From: Vicinamibacteraceae bacterium
GTDB lineage: Bacteria > Planctomycetota > Phycisphaerae > Phycisphaerales > UBA5793
Direction: 5' to 3'
Assembly (NCBI GenBank): GCA_011525805.1
Contig: WYBR01000109.1
Location: 124,001 to 188,000 of the forward strand
DNA length: 64,000 nt
The notes under the pieces are model-generated. The model did not search any database. It was not told the DNA's origin and worked only from the letters and a program-made list of their open reading frames with translations. This document shows positions 25,958 to 35,053 of the stretch, one piece after another (the first letter of the stretch is position 1; each line of letters opens with the position of its first letter). A program made the position numbers and the translations under genes.

Positions 25958-25963
25958 TATGAT
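25958..25963 (+). promoter_or_regulatory. -10 hexamer of the TerC-like gene
   Basis: TATGAT includes an in-frame ATG (25959) that is therefore unlikely to be the start. The leader to GTG 26001 would be about 31 bases and contains AAGGAG. Confidence 0.45.
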
Positions 25964-26000
25964 CGGCGGCCATTCGCCCGTTTCCCGGAAGGAGCGTGCC

Positions 26001-26774
26001 GTGGAAGTGCTGCTGGCTCATGCCGCCCAGGCGAGCGCCGCCGCGGGGAGCCCCGAGACCCTTGCGTCCGCCCTGCTCGCCCTGCTCACGCTCACCGCAA
26101 TGGAGGTCGTGCTCGGCATCGACAATGTTGTCTTCATTTCCATCGTCGTGGAGCGTCTGGAGGAGTCGAAGCAGGCGGCGGCGCGGCGGCTGGGCCTGAT
26201 CCTCGCCATGGTCCTGCGCATCGCGCTGCTGCTGAGCATCAACTGGATCATGGGACTCGAATCCGCGCTCTTCACGCTTCTGGGCGAGGAGTTTTCGGGA
26301 CGCGATCTGATCCTGATCGCGGGCGGCCTCTTTCTCGTCGCCAAGGCGACGTACGAGATTCACGAACGGATCGAGGGACCGGACTACGAGGCCGGCGCTC
26401 ACCGCAAGGCCACGGCCTCCTTCACGCGCGTCATCGCACAGATTCTCATGCTCGATCTCGTCTTCTCGCTCGATTCGGTCATTACTGCGGTGGGCATGGC
26501 GGACGATCTCTGGGTGATGATCACGGCGGTGGTGATCGCCGTCGCGGTAATGCTCATCTTCGCCGGATACATCTCGACGTTCATCAAGCGGCATCCGACG
26601 TTCAAGATGCTGGCGCTGGCGTTTCTGCTGCTCATCGGCGTAATGCTGCTGGTGGACGGGATCGGGCATCATGTGAGCAAGGGGTACATTTACTTCGCGA
26701 TGGCGTTCTCGCTCGTCGTGGAGATTCTCAACATGAAGGCCGGCAGGGCGGCGCAGGCCGCCGCGGCGCATTGA
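26001..26774 (+). CDS. TerC-family integral membrane protein (YkoY/Alx-like)
   Basis: A 257-residue inner-membrane protein with seven or eight helices. Family motifs are AMEVVLGIDNVVFISIV in the first helix and DLVFSLDSVITAVGM in the middle; their acidic residues are conserved in TerC proteins, some of which export Mn2+ or Ca2+. A basic loop EIHERIEGPDYEAG separates the halves. GTG 26001 has AAGGAG (25989..25994) six bases upstream; ATG 25959 lies in the -10 element and was rejected. A separate SD-led gene begins 32 bases downstream. Confidence 0.85.
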   Translation: MEVLLAHAAQASAAAGSPETLASALLALLTLTAMEVVLGIDNVVFISIVVERLEESKQAAARRLGLILAMVLRIALLLSINWIMGLESALFTLLGEEFSGRDLILIAGGLFLVAKATYEIHERIEGPDYEAGAHRKATASFTRVIAQILMLDLVFSLDSVITAVGMADDLWVMITAVVIAVAVMLIFAGYISTFIKRHPTFKMLALAFLLLIGVMLLVDGIGHHVSKGYIYFAMAFSLVVEILNMKAGRAAQAAAAH

Positions 26775-26806
26775 TTGCGCCCGCCGGATTTCGGGAGACG
26801 AGCACA

Positions 26807-27559
26807 ATGAGTCACTCATGTTGCCGTACCTGGTTCGCATCCGCTCTGGCGTCGCTGACGCTGCTAATGGCGGCCTCGGGAGCGCTTCGGCCGCAGGAAC
26901 CGGCAGTGCCGCCGAAGCAGGCGGAGCCGGAGCGCAGCGTCAAGCCGGGAATCAACGAGAAGTGGAAGAGCGATGACATTGATCCGCTCGTCGCGCTGCT
27001 GGAGGCCGAAGGCCGGGCGATCTACGAGCAGCGCGAGCAACTCGCAGCGCTCGCCGGGCCGCGCAAGGGAAGCGTCGTCGCCGACGTCGGTGCCGGAAGC
27101 GGATTCATGGCGGAAATCTTCGCGCGCCTCGTCGCCACTGAGGGCAAGGTCTACGCCGTGGACATCAACGCCCTGCTCCTGAAGCGCCTCGCGCAGGACG
27201 CCGCCGCCAAGGGAATCACCAATCTCGAGGTCGTCGTGTGCGGCGAGCGCGAGGTCAACCTCCCGCCGAACTCGATCGACCTCATGTTCATCTGCGACAC
27301 TTACCACCACTTCGAGTATCCGGTGAGCACGATGAAGTCGATCCACGAGGCGCTCAAGCCCGGCGGGCAGATTGTCCTCGTGGATTTCTACCGCATCGAG
27401 GGCGTCACGCCGCAGTGGCTCATGGACCACGTCCGCGCCGGCGAAGAGGTCTTCACGCAGGAGATCATCGACGCGGGGTTCGAACTCATCAACGCCCACT
27501 ACCCGCCGTTTCTCACGCAGAACTACGTGCTGCGGTTCCGCAAGACTGAGAAGGACTGA
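26807..27559 (+). CDS. Exported class I SAM-dependent methyltransferase
   Basis: A 250-residue protein whose C-terminal 190 residues form a Rossmann-fold methyltransferase. Motif I is VADVGAGSGFMAEIFA, the motif II acid is VYAVDIN, motif IV is FICDTYHHFEYP, and the post-motif is ALKPGGQIVLVDF. The N-terminus (MSHSCCRTWFASALASLTLLMAASGA) looks like a Sec signal peptide, followed by a Pro/Glu-rich linker. Export would place a SAM-dependent enzyme outside the cytoplasm, where SAM is not expected; similar signal-bearing proteins are known in planctomycetes, but I do not know their function. GGGAG lies about nine bases before the ATG. The substrate is unknown. Confidence 0.78.
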   Translation: MSHSCCRTWFASALASLTLLMAASGALRPQEPAVPPKQAEPERSVKPGINEKWKSDDIDPLVALLEAEGRAIYEQREQLAALAGPRKGSVVADVGAGSGFMAEIFARLVATEGKVYAVDINALLLKRLAQDAAAKGITNLEVVVCGEREVNLPPNSIDLMFICDTYHHFEYPVSTMKSIHEALKPGGQIVLVDFYRIEGVTPQWLMDHVRAGEEVFTQEIIDAGFELINAHYPPFLTQNYVLRFRKTEKD

Positions 27560-27681
27560 TGGGCCACTTCACCCCGGAACCCATCCGTGCTCGGCCCGTG
27601 GTCCATAGACTTGCAGACCAACGCACGCCACGATTCGCTTGAAGAACCGCTCATCATGGGCGTGACCGCCTCTGAAACCTG

Positions 27682-29076
27682 ATGCCCCGCCGCAAGCGTC
27701 CCATCCCGACCTGGCTCAAGAGGATTCTGCTCACGCCCACCGTCGAGTTGAACCGCTGGCAGTACTTCGTGCGCTTCGTCGCCGAACTCATTCGGACCGG
27801 AATGAAGCAGTTGCAGGAGGACCGGGCCGGGCAGATGGCTGCGGCCCTGGCGTTCCGGACGATCTTCGGCCTGGTGCCGGTGAGCGTGATCGGGCTGCTC
27901 ATCTTCCGCCTGCTCGGGGGCATCGATCGCTTTGAGTCGTTCATCACCGACCTGCTCTCCGCCGCGCAACTTGATGATCTGAAGATTCCCCAAGCCGCCG
28001 CGACGGAAGGGGCGGAAGCCGACGCCGTTTCCGTCGTCGAATGGCTTACGGGTCTCATCCGCCAGATCAACGAAACGGTCAACTTCGAGTCGATCGGCAT
28101 CATCGGCCTGCTGGTGCTCATCTGGGCGGCCATCGGGCTGATGACCACGATCGAGCGCTCCTTCAACACGATCTGCCGGGCGTCGGAGAACCGGCCGCTG
28201 TCGCGCCGCGTGCCGCTCTACGGGTTCACGGTGATCATCGGCCCCGGTCTGCTCTACCTCAGTTTCTTCCTCGACCGGCGCTTCGAGGAGATCGTGACGC
28301 GCTTCGCCGACAACCTTGGCCCGCTGGCGGCTTCGAGCATCGTCGCGGCTGGCATCGTCACCTCGCTCGGCTCGGCGTGGCTCTTCATCATGCTCCTGTA
28401 CACCTCGGTGCCGAACACGAAGGTCAAGTGGTCCGCCGCGGCGATCGGCTCGCTCATCACTGCCATCTGCTGGTCGCTGGGCGCCCGCGCGCTGGGGGCG
28501 TATATCACGACGATCTTCGGGATGAGTTCCAACTATTCGGTGCTTTACGGCACGCTGGGGCTGATCCCCGTCTTTCTCTTCTGGGTCTACGTCATGTGGC
28601 TGCTCGTCCTCTTCGGCCTCGAACTGACTTCGGCCCTCCAGGCCGTTGGAGTGCGGATGGTGCAGTCGATCCCCGACCGGCCGCGGATTCCGCCCGTGAT
28701 GGATCCGGCGCTGGTGGTGCCGATGCTGCGTGTGGTCGGGCAGCGCTTTGAGCAGGGCCAGTCGACCGACGCACGGCACATCATGCAGGCGACGCACATC
28801 AACGAGCGGGCCGTCGAACTGGTCCTCGCCGCATTGGCCAAGAGGGGGCTGCTGCATCGCGTCGAGCCGAGCGACCGGCCGACGTTCACCCTCGCCCGCC
28901 CGCCGGCCGGCGTCGCGCTGCGGGAGGCGATTGAATGCACGCAAGACCTTCTGGGGTCGGAGGATGCGATCGGAGCCGATTGGCCTCTGGTGGCGAGCCT
29001 GCGGGAGGCACAAGTGAGGGCGCTTGGGGCCCGGACGCTGGCGGATGTTCTTCCGGGCGGGGCAAAAACGGCGTAG
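27682..29076 (+). CDS. YihY/virulence factor BrkB family membrane protein
   Basis: A 464-residue protein with an N-terminal cytoplasmic stretch, about six transmembrane helices between residues 50 and 325, and a 130-residue C-terminal cytoplasmic part. Family features include AAALAFRTIFGLVPVSVIG in the first helix and YSVLYGTLGLIPVFLFWVYVMWLLVLFG near the end of the membrane domain. The C-terminal part (HINERAVELVLAALAKRGLLHRV) resembles a winged-helix DNA-binding segment, as in some BrkB proteins annotated as RNase BN-like in the past; that enzyme activity is now assigned to a different gene. Function uncertain. Confidence 0.85.
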   Translation: MPRRKRPIPTWLKRILLTPTVELNRWQYFVRFVAELIRTGMKQLQEDRAGQMAAALAFRTIFGLVPVSVIGLLIFRLLGGIDRFESFITDLLSAAQLDDLKIPQAAATEGAEADAVSVVEWLTGLIRQINETVNFESIGIIGLLVLIWAAIGLMTTIERSFNTICRASENRPLSRRVPLYGFTVIIGPGLLYLSFFLDRRFEEIVTRFADNLGPLAASSIVAAGIVTSLGSAWLFIMLLYTSVPNTKVKWSAAAIGSLITAICWSLGARALGAYITTIFGMSSNYSVLYGTLGLIPVFLFWVYVMWLLVLFGLELTSALQAVGVRMVQSIPDRPRIPPVMDPALVVPMLRVVGQRFEQGQSTDARHIMQATHINERAVELVLAALAKRGLLHRVEPSDRPTFTLARPPAGVALREAIECTQDLLGSEDAIGADWPLVASLREAQVRALGARTLADVLPGGAKTA

Positions 29077-29096
29077 GTTTTCCCCATCTTCTCACT

Positions 29097-29124
29097 TTGA
29101 CCCTGCGGGCAGGCCGACTATCCT
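29097..29124 (+). promoter_or_regulatory. Sigma70-type promoter of the nusA leader RNA
   Basis: TTGACC (29097..29102) and TATCCT (29119..29124) are separated by 16 bases. The predicted start is about 29131, 330 bases before nusA. Confidence 0.55.
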
Positions 29125-29130
29125 TGGGTC

Positions 29131-29380
29131 TGGACTGTAGTGGCGTTTTTCGGACTGCCAGCGCGGGAGTACGCGGATGCACGGTTGGGAAGAACCCAGT
29201 GCGTGGTGAGCAGCGAGTCAACTCGCACGCGGCCCGCACGCCCGGACTCGGGTATTGCGAAGGGCGCGTCATGACCTGAGGCACTGCCACAGGTTGGGTT
29301 GACCGGTTGCGAGGCGCGGCGTCGCCCCGCGATCGACTACAGGCCACAGGCGCTGCGGATGCGCCGGTGGTTTTTTGTTT
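29131..29380 (+). ncRNA. Candidate structured leader RNA or small RNA upstream of nusA-infB
   Basis: The 384-base stretch 29077..29460 has no credible gene but contains a promoter, several nested hairpins and an intrinsic terminator. Visible stems are GCAC..TGGG-AAGAA-CCCA-GTGC (29179..29202), GCGT..GCGAG-TCAA-CTCGC-ACGC (29201..29230), CCCG-GACT-CGGG (29241..29252) and GCGAGGCG/CGCCCCGC (29309..29330). The first two share two bases and could be alternatives. It would be about 250 nt. It could be a separate sRNA or an attenuated leader controlling nusA-infB-rbfA. I could not match it to tmRNA, SRP RNA, RNase P RNA or a tRNA. Confidence 0.4.
29344..29380 (+). terminator. Rho-independent terminator in the nusA leader
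   Basis: CCACAGGCGC and GCGCCGGTGG pair over 10 bp with one mismatch around a 7-base loop, followed directly by TTTTTTGTTT. It lies 80 bases before the nusA ATG, so transcripts from upstream must pass it to reach nusA. Confidence 0.75.
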
Positions 29381-29460
29381 GACCGGATGGATGGGCCGGG
29401 CCGCGAAGCACGGCGCAACTCACAACTGAATAACAACTCGGCGAAAGGACAATCAGCATC

Positions 29461-30879
29461 ATGAACCAGGAAACCCTCCGCATCATCGACTCGATCGCGC
29501 GCGACCGCAAGATCGATCGCGAAGCCCTCTTCCGCGACATCGAGACGGCGATGATCTCAGCCGCACGCAAGCACTTCGGCTCACTCGACACCGACGAGTT
29601 CCGCTGCGCCATGGACCGCTTCAATGGCGAGATCCGCCTCTGGAGACGCTTCCCTCCCGCCGAAACCGATCCCGAGACCGGCGAACCAGTGGGCGAGTGG
29701 ACGGAAATCGAGATCGACCTGCGCGAACTCGGCCGCATTCCCGCCCAGACCGCCAAGCAGGTGATGATTCAGCGCTTCCGCGAGGACGAGCGCGAGGCGC
29801 TCTTCGAGGAGTTCTCCAAGCGCGTCGGCGAGATGATCACGGGCACCGCCCAGCGCTACGAAGGCGGGGCGCTGGTGATCCAGATCGACCGGGCCGAGGG
29901 CTTCATGCCCCGAAGCGAGCAGATTCCCGGCGAGAACTTCCAGCCTGGCGACCGCGTGCGCTGCCTCATCCTCGACGTGCGCGACATGGGCAACCAGGTG
30001 AAGATCGTGCTCAGCCGGGCGCATCCCGACTTCATCCGCCGCCTCTTCGAGGTGGAGGTTCCGGAGGTCAGCGAGCGGATCATCGAGATCAAGGCGATGG
30101 CGCGCGAGCCGGGGTTCCGCACCAAACTCGCCGTGTCGTCGATCGACTCGAAGGTGGACGCGGTGGGCGCCTGCGTCGGTGTGCGCGGCAGCCGCATCAA
30201 GAACATCGTCGATGAACTCGGCGGCGAGAAGATCGACATCGTCCGCTGGAACGACTCGAGCCAGATTCTCATTCAGAACGCGCTCAAGCCGGCGGAGGTC
30301 AAGGACGTCTCGCTGTGCTTCGAACTCGGCCGGGCGACGGTCGTGGTCGAGGAAGACCAGTTGAGCCTGGCGATCGGCAAGCGCGGGCAGAACGTGCGCC
30401 TTGCAGCGCGGCTGACGGGCTGGGACGTGGACATTCTCACCCCCACGGAGTACGCCAAGGGTCTCGAGATTCTCGTCGAGACGCTGCGGCAGGTGGAGGG
30501 CGTGACGGAAGAGCAGTTGGACCGCCTCGCGGCACTGGGCATGGTGAGCGTCTTCGACGTCGAGGAAGTTGGGGCCGAGGTTCTGACCGAGGAACTCGAA
30601 GTGACGCCCGAGCAGGCGGAGAAGATGGTCGAACTCGCCGCCGTCCGCGCCAAGGTCGTCGCCGAGGAGCAGCAGCGTGAGAAGGAAGAAGAAGCCAAGC
30701 GGCGCGAGCAGGAGCAGCGGCTGGCCGCGTCCGTGCTGGAAGGGCCCCTTGGCGAGGCGGGCGAGGCCCCGCCGCAGCCCATCGGCGACGAGGAGCATGG
30801 GGCCGCCCAGGCCGCGACGATTCTCGGCCTCGGCCAGCGCTCGCCCGCGCCATCCGGCGCCAATGAAGGGGGAGCCTGA
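29461..30879 (+). CDS. nusA: Transcription termination/antitermination factor NusA
   Basis: A 472-residue RNA polymerase-associated factor that modulates pausing, termination and antitermination. The N-terminal domain binds the polymerase; an S1 domain spans about residues 135-200 ([20 protein letters not shown]). KH1 and KH2 follow, with [22 protein letters not shown] and [20 protein letters not shown] helix-hairpin-helix segment lies near 345-400. The C-terminal 70 residues are charged and low in complexity and replace the AR domains of E. coli NusA. AAAGGA is upstream of the ATG. rimP, which normally precedes nusA, is absent; the leader RNA occupies that place. Confidence 0.96.
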   Translation: MNQETLRIIDSIARDRKIDREALFRDIETAMISAARKHFGSLDTDEFRCAMDRFNGEIRLWRRFPPAETDPETGEPVGEWTEIEIDLRELGRIPAQTAKQVMIQRFREDEREALFEEFSKRVGEMITGTAQRYEGGALVIQIDRAEGFMPRSEQIPGENFQPGDRVRCLILDVRDMGNQVKIVLSRAHPDFIRRLFEVEVPEVSERIIEIKAMAREPGFRTKLAVSSIDSKVDAVGACVGVRGSRIKNIVDELGGEKIDIVRWNDSSQILIQNALKPAEVKDVSLCFELGRATVVVEEDQLSLAIGKRGQNVRLAARLTGWDVDILTPTEYAKGLEILVETLRQVEGVTEEQLDRLAALGMVSVFDVEEVGAEVLTEELEVTPEQAEKMVELAAVRAKVVAEEQQREKEEEAKRREQEQRLAASVLEGPLGEAGEAPPQPIGDEEHGAAQAATILGLGQRSPAPSGANEGGA

Positions 30880-30957
30880 TCGCCGCGTCGGCGGAGAGTC
30901 GCGGCATTGAGGTCCGGCGCCGGCGGCCGGACCGCGAAATGACCTGAGGAGCAGCCT

Positions 30958-33774
30958 TTGGCTAAGAAGATTCACCAGATCGCAAAAGAACTCGGCCTCA
31001 AGAGCAAGGAACTCGTGGCTCGCTGCGAGGCCGAGGGCATTCCCAACATCGTCAACCACATGTCCACGGTTTCCGCGGGCCTTGAGCAGACGATTCAATC
31101 GTGGTACGCCGGCGGAGCCGTGGAGACGGAGACCGAATCCTCCGACGAAGCCGGGGCGCTCACCGCGGTGGTGGCGCGCAAGACCGCCAAGAAAGTCCGC
31201 GCCACCGCGAAGAAGAAGTCGGCGACGCAGCAGACGGAGACGGTTGACGAAACGGCCTCGATGCAGAAGGCGCTCGAAGAGACGAGGAAGATTGCCAAGA
31301 AGGGGGCGGCGGAATCCTCGGAGGAGGTCATCCGCCGAGTCGAGGCGCAGACCGCCGCGAACGAGGCCGCCGCCGCGCCGCCGACCGTCGAACCCGAGCA
31401 GGCGCAACCGAGAATCCCCGTCGAGTCGGCCGCGCTGGCGCCGGCCGCTTCGGCGGCGCCGCCTCCGGCGATGGCCCCCGAGGAAGAGCAAGTCGCCGCC
31501 CAGGCCCCGGCCCGCCCGGCGCCCGCCCGGCGCCGCGCCGTTGCGGTCCCCAATGTTCCCAAGCGACCCGAAGAAGTGGCGCCTGCGGGACCGAAACTCG
31601 AAAACGTCCAGTCGCCCGCCCGCCTCTCCGGACCGAAGGTCGTGCGCATCGAAGAGGCCGAGGTCGTTGATCGCCCGCGGCGCCGCACGCTCGGAGAAGG
31701 CGGCCCGGGAGGGCGAGGCGGACCGGGCGTGTCGAGCCCTGCCGAAGCGCCTGCGGGCGGAGACGTCTCGCGTCGCAACACGCGGCGCAAGAACCGAAGC
31801 GGCCGCGAAGGCCGCAGTGCCTCCGCCGAGGGGCCGGGCGAGCGGCCGGGCCGCCTGCGCAACTGGGGTCAGCAGGATCTGCTCGAGCGCGAGGAGCGCC
31901 TTCGCGGCGCGCACGGCTACATCAAGACCGTTCGACGGGACGCGACGCGGCCCGACCACGGGGGCGAGCGGGCCAAGTCCGCCGTCGAGACCGGCGGCGT
32001 CGTTCGCATTCAGGAGCCTTTCTCCATCCGCGACCTCAGCGCCGCCACCGGCGTTCAGGTGAATCAGATCGTTCGCGCCATGATGAAGAAGGGGATCATG
32101 CAGGCCAATCCGAACGCCGGCATGCCCGTCGATCTCGCCGTCGATCTGATGCTCGAGCACAACATTGAACTCGAGGTCGAGGAGAAGAAGTCCGCCGTTG
32201 ACGTCGTCACGGAGGAGTTTGAGAAGCGCGAGGCGGTGGATGTCCAGCCTCGCGCCCCCGTGGTGGCGATCCTCGGCCACGTGGACCACGGCAAAACTTC
32301 CCTCCTCGACGCGATCCGCCAGACGAACGTCGCGGCGGGCGAAGCGGGGGGCATCACGCAGCACACTTCGGCCTTCCGCATCAACGTCCGCGCCGGCGAC
32401 GACGAGAAGACCATCGTCTTCCTCGACACGCCCGGCCACGAGGCCTTCACCGCCATGCGCGCCCGCGGCGCGCAGATCACCGACATCGTCGTGCTCGTCG
32501 TGGCCGCGGACGACGGCCTGATGCCGCAGACCATCGAGTCGATCAACCACGCCCGCGCCGCCGGCGTGCCCATCGTCGTCGCTCTCAACAAGATCGACAA
32601 GCCCGAGGCGACGGACTCCAACATTCAGCGGATCTACGGCCAACTCGCCGAGTACGAACTCTCCCCCATCGAGTGGGGCGGCAAGACGGAAGTCGTCAAG
32701 ACCTCGGCCACGAAGCGCATCGGCATTCAGGATCTGCTCGACACGCTCGACTTCCAGGCCCAGACGATGGAACTTCAGGCCGACGCCCGCGGCCCGGCGC
32801 GCGGCACGGTCATCGAGGCGCGGATGGTCGAGGGCCGCGGACCCGTCGCCAACGTGCTCATCCAGGACGGCCGCATCAAGGTCGGCGACTGCCTCGTCAT
32901 CGGCCGGGCGTACGGCCGGGTGCGCGACATGGTGGACGATCGCGGCAACCGGCTCAAGGAGGCCGGACCCTCCACCCCGCTGGAGATTTCCGGCATCAGC
33001 CTCGTGCCCGATGCGGGCGACCGGTGCTACGTCGTGTCGAGCCTGCGCAAGGCGGAAGAGGCGGCCGAGCAGCGCGTGGCGCAGGAGCGCGAGCGCGCTC
33101 TCGCCGCTCCGAAGGTCACCCTCGACAACATCTTCACTCAGTTGAAGGGAGCCGACCGCAAGGAACTCAACCTCGTCGTCAAGGCCGACGTGCAGGGATC
33201 CGTCGAGACGCTCAAGCGCTCGCTCGAGGACATCTCGACGGAAGAACTCCAGATCCGCGTGCTTCACGCGGCCGTCGGCGGGATCAACGAGTCGGACGTT
33301 CTGCTGGCGGAGACCTCGGGCGCGATCGTGCTCGGGTTCCACGTCATCGCCTCGGCGCGGGCCCGCGAACTGGCCGAGGCGCGCGACGTCGAGATGCGGA
33401 CCTACCAGGTCATCTACGAACTGCTCGACGAGGTGCGGCAGGCGGCGTCGGGTCTGCTGGCGCCCGAGATCCGCGAAGAGGTGCTCGGTCACGCCACGGT
33501 GCGCGAGGTCTTCAAGATCTCGAAGGTCGGCATGGTGGCGGGCTGCTACGTCACCGACGGCACGATCGAGCGCAACGCCCGCATCCGCGTGACGCGCAAC
33601 GACATCGTGGTCGAGAACAACCGCGTCCTCGAGCAACTCAAGCGTTTCAAGGACGACGCGCGCGAGGTGCGCAGCGGCCAGGAGTGCGGCATGAAGATCG
33701 AGGGCTACGACGACATCAAACCCGGCGACATCCTCGAATGCTACCGAATGGTCGAGATCAGTCGGAAGATCTAG
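30958..33774 (+). CDS. infB: Translation initiation factor IF-2
   Basis: A 938-residue GTPase that places initiator fMet-tRNA on the 30S subunit and promotes subunit joining. The N-terminal IF2N module ([21 protein letters not shown]) is followed by a 300-residue Ala/Pro/Glu/Arg-rich linker. A second IF2N-like segment lies near 350-400. The G domain has G1 GHVDHGKT at 440, G3 DTPGHEAF, G4 NKID and G5 SATK. Domains II, III and IV follow, with [17 protein letters not shown] and [19 protein letters not shown]. The start is TTG 30958 with GAGGAGC upstream. The order nusA-infB-rbfA is the classical one. Confidence 0.96.
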   Translation: MAKKIHQIAKELGLKSKELVARCEAEGIPNIVNHMSTVSAGLEQTIQSWYAGGAVETETESSDEAGALTAVVARKTAKKVRATAKKKSATQQTETVDETASMQKALEETRKIAKKGAAESSEEVIRRVEAQTAANEAAAAPPTVEPEQAQPRIPVESAALAPAASAAPPPAMAPEEEQVAAQAPARPAPARRRAVAVPNVPKRPEEVAPAGPKLENVQSPARLSGPKVVRIEEAEVVDRPRRRTLGEGGPGGRGGPGVSSPAEAPAGGDVSRRNTRRKNRSGREGRSASAEGPGERPGRLRNWGQQDLLEREERLRGAHGYIKTVRRDATRPDHGGERAKSAVETGGVVRIQEPFSIRDLSAATGVQVNQIVRAMMKKGIMQANPNAGMPVDLAVDLMLEHNIELEVEEKKSAVDVVTEEFEKREAVDVQPRAPVVAILGHVDHGKTSLLDAIRQTNVAAGEAGGITQHTSAFRINVRAGDDEKTIVFLDTPGHEAFTAMRARGAQITDIVVLVVAADDGLMPQTIESINHARAAGVPIVVALNKIDKPEATDSNIQRIYGQLAEYELSPIEWGGKTEVVKTSATKRIGIQDLLDTLDFQAQTMELQADARGPARGTVIEARMVEGRGPVANVLIQDGRIKVGDCLVIGRAYGRVRDMVDDRGNRLKEAGPSTPLEISGISLVPDAGDRCYVVSSLRKAEEAAEQRVAQERERALAAPKVTLDNIFTQLKGADRKELNLVVKADVQGSVETLKRSLEDISTEELQIRVLHAAVGGINESDVLLAETSGAIVLGFHVIASARARELAEARDVEMRTYQVIYELLDEVRQAASGLLAPEIREEVLGHATVREVFKISKVGMVAGCYVTDGTIERNARIRVTRNDIVVENNRVLEQLKRFKDDAREVRSGQECGMKIEGYDDIKPGDILECYRMVEISRKI

Positions 33775-33814
33775 GGAATCGGCGGCCTCCGCCGCAGGCT
33801 ATCGCCCCAGGCCC

Positions 33815-34255
33815 ATGAGCCACCGTCGCGAACAACTCGCCTCCGTGCTCCGCCGCGCCGTGCAGGGCGTCCTCACGCGCGGGCTGAGCGATCCGCGAAT
33901 CCGAGGCCTGATCACCGTCACCGAGGTCGAGGTCTCGGGCGACCGGCGCGACGCCATGGTGCGCGTCTCGATCCTGCCCGCGGAGCAGCAGTCGGCGACG
34001 TTTCAGGGTCTTTGCGCCGCGACGCTGCGCGTCCAGAAACTCGTCAACGAGCAACTCGACGTGCGTCGGCCGCCTCACATCCGGTTCCAACTCGACGAGC
34101 GCCTCAAGAAGGAGGCGGCGGTGCTTTCGGCGATCCGTCAGGCCGTCGCCGACCTGCCCCCGGGCGGGGCAGAGGACGATCCTCGAGGGGAGTTTGAGAC
34201 TCTCGCCGACGCGGATGCGGCAGCGCCGCGGCCGCAGAAAGAGGCGTCCGACTGA
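33815..34255 (+). CDS. rbfA: Ribosome-binding factor A
   Basis: A 146-residue KH-fold protein needed for 30S subunit maturation and 16S rRNA 5'-end processing. Motifs are LRRAVQGVLTRGLSDPRIRG, TEVEVSGDRRDAMVRVSIL and RRPPHIRFQLDERLKKEAAV. The last 40 residues are acidic and variable. It lies 40 bases after infB; a short stem (CGGCGG-CCT-CCGCCG, 33780..33794) is in the gap. A TATCGC nine bases before the ATG is a poor match to the -10 pattern seen elsewhere, and the gene is probably co-transcribed with infB. Confidence 0.9.
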   Translation: MSHRREQLASVLRRAVQGVLTRGLSDPRIRGLITVTEVEVSGDRRDAMVRVSILPAEQQSATFQGLCAATLRVQKLVNEQLDVRRPPHIRFQLDERLKKEAAVLSAIRQAVADLPPGGAEDDPRGEFETLADADAAAPRPQKEASD

Positions 34256-34288
34256 CGTCCGCCTCGGGCTCTTGACCGGGAGACCGCG

Positions 34289-34912
34289 TTGAACAACGCC
34301 CGCGCCCATTCCGCCCGGCTCTCTTCGCTCCTGCAATCGCTTCGCGCGCAGGGTGAGCCGCCCGTCTGGCCGGAGGCCCCCGCGTCGCACGAACTCGTCC
34401 GCGGCTTCCTCCTCTGGGAAGCCTCCCTCGATCGGGCGCAGCAGGCGTACGAGCGGCTCATGCGCCGCCTCGTCGATCTGAACGAACTTCGCGTCTGTCT
34501 CGTCGATGAGATCGTCGCGATCATCGGCGAGCGGTACCCGAAGGCGAGGCAGCGAGCCTCGAGGCTGCGGCGCGCGCTCGGCGACCTCTTCAGCCGCGAC
34601 GCCCAGGCGTCGATCGACCACCTGCGCGAGACGCCGGCCCTGGACGCGGCCGAGTACCTCGCTTCGCTTGACGGCATGGTGCCGTGCGTTGCGGCGCATG
34701 TGCGCCTCCACGCGCTGGGCCATCCCGTGCTGCCGATCGACCGGCCGATGCTTCAGTGCCTCGCGCGGCACGACGTTGTCGATCCGCTTGCGTCCCCCGA
34801 GGAGGCCGCTGAGTGGATTGTCGACCAGATTGAGCCGGACGAGTGCGCCGAGATGCACCTGCGGCTTTGCCGGTGGGCGAGCGCGGTCCTATCGGTCGGC
34901 GACGAACCCTGA
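34289..34912 (+). CDS. Uncharacterised protein with an endonuclease III-like (HhH-GPD-like) region
   Basis: A 207-residue protein in the nusA-infB-rbfA cluster. The second half (LASLDGMVPCVAAHVRLHALGHPVLPIDRPM and following) resembles the helix-hairpin-helix-Gly/Pro-Asp region of endonuclease III-type DNA glycosylases. The Asp of PIDRPM aligns with the catalytic Asp, but the position of the catalytic Lys is occupied by a Cys or nearby residue, and the C-terminal [4Fe-4S] cysteine loop is missing. Glycosylase activity is therefore doubtful; a DNA- or RNA-binding role is possible. The start is TTG 34289 with GGGAG upstream. The family assignment is from pattern only. Confidence 0.5.
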   Translation: MNNARAHSARLSSLLQSLRAQGEPPVWPEAPASHELVRGFLLWEASLDRAQQAYERLMRRLVDLNELRVCLVDEIVAIIGERYPKARQRASRLRRALGDLFSRDAQASIDHLRETPALDAAEYLASLDGMVPCVAAHVRLHALGHPVLPIDRPMLQCLARHDVVDPLASPEEAAEWIVDQIEPDECAEMHLRLCRWASAVLSVGDEP

Positions 34913-35053
34913 CGGAACCCGATCGCGCGGCGGACGAATCGTGCGTCGAAGCAAGCGCCGCCGCTCGACGCCCCGTACCATTGAAGCGTCGCGAGGTCGG
35001 ATGCGCCGAGGAATGCCGCCGAACCGCGCGCCGAGACCGGGAGTACGCCTTTC

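Noticed and set aside
25904-26806. N-terminal extension of the methyltransferase frame
   Set aside because: It would overlap the whole TerC gene; the SD-led ATG 26807 and signal peptide give a better start.
29077-29460. tmRNA, SRP RNA, RNase P RNA or tRNA in the nusA leader
   Set aside because: I looked for the conserved core sequences of each and found none; only generic hairpins, a promoter and a terminator are visible.
29581-33636. A minus-strand open frame of 1351 codons opposite nusA and infB
   Set aside because: Mirror frame produced by GC-rich codon bias; no domain or start signals, while the plus strand carries nusA and infB.
33780-33794. Hairpin CGGCGG-CCT-CCGCCG between infB and rbfA as a terminator
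   Set aside because: Only six base pairs with a 3-base loop and no T-tract; rbfA is expected to be co-transcribed.
33800-33805. TATCGC as a -10 element of rbfA
   Set aside because: Poor match to the TAnnnT pattern of the other cases and the gene is inside an operon.
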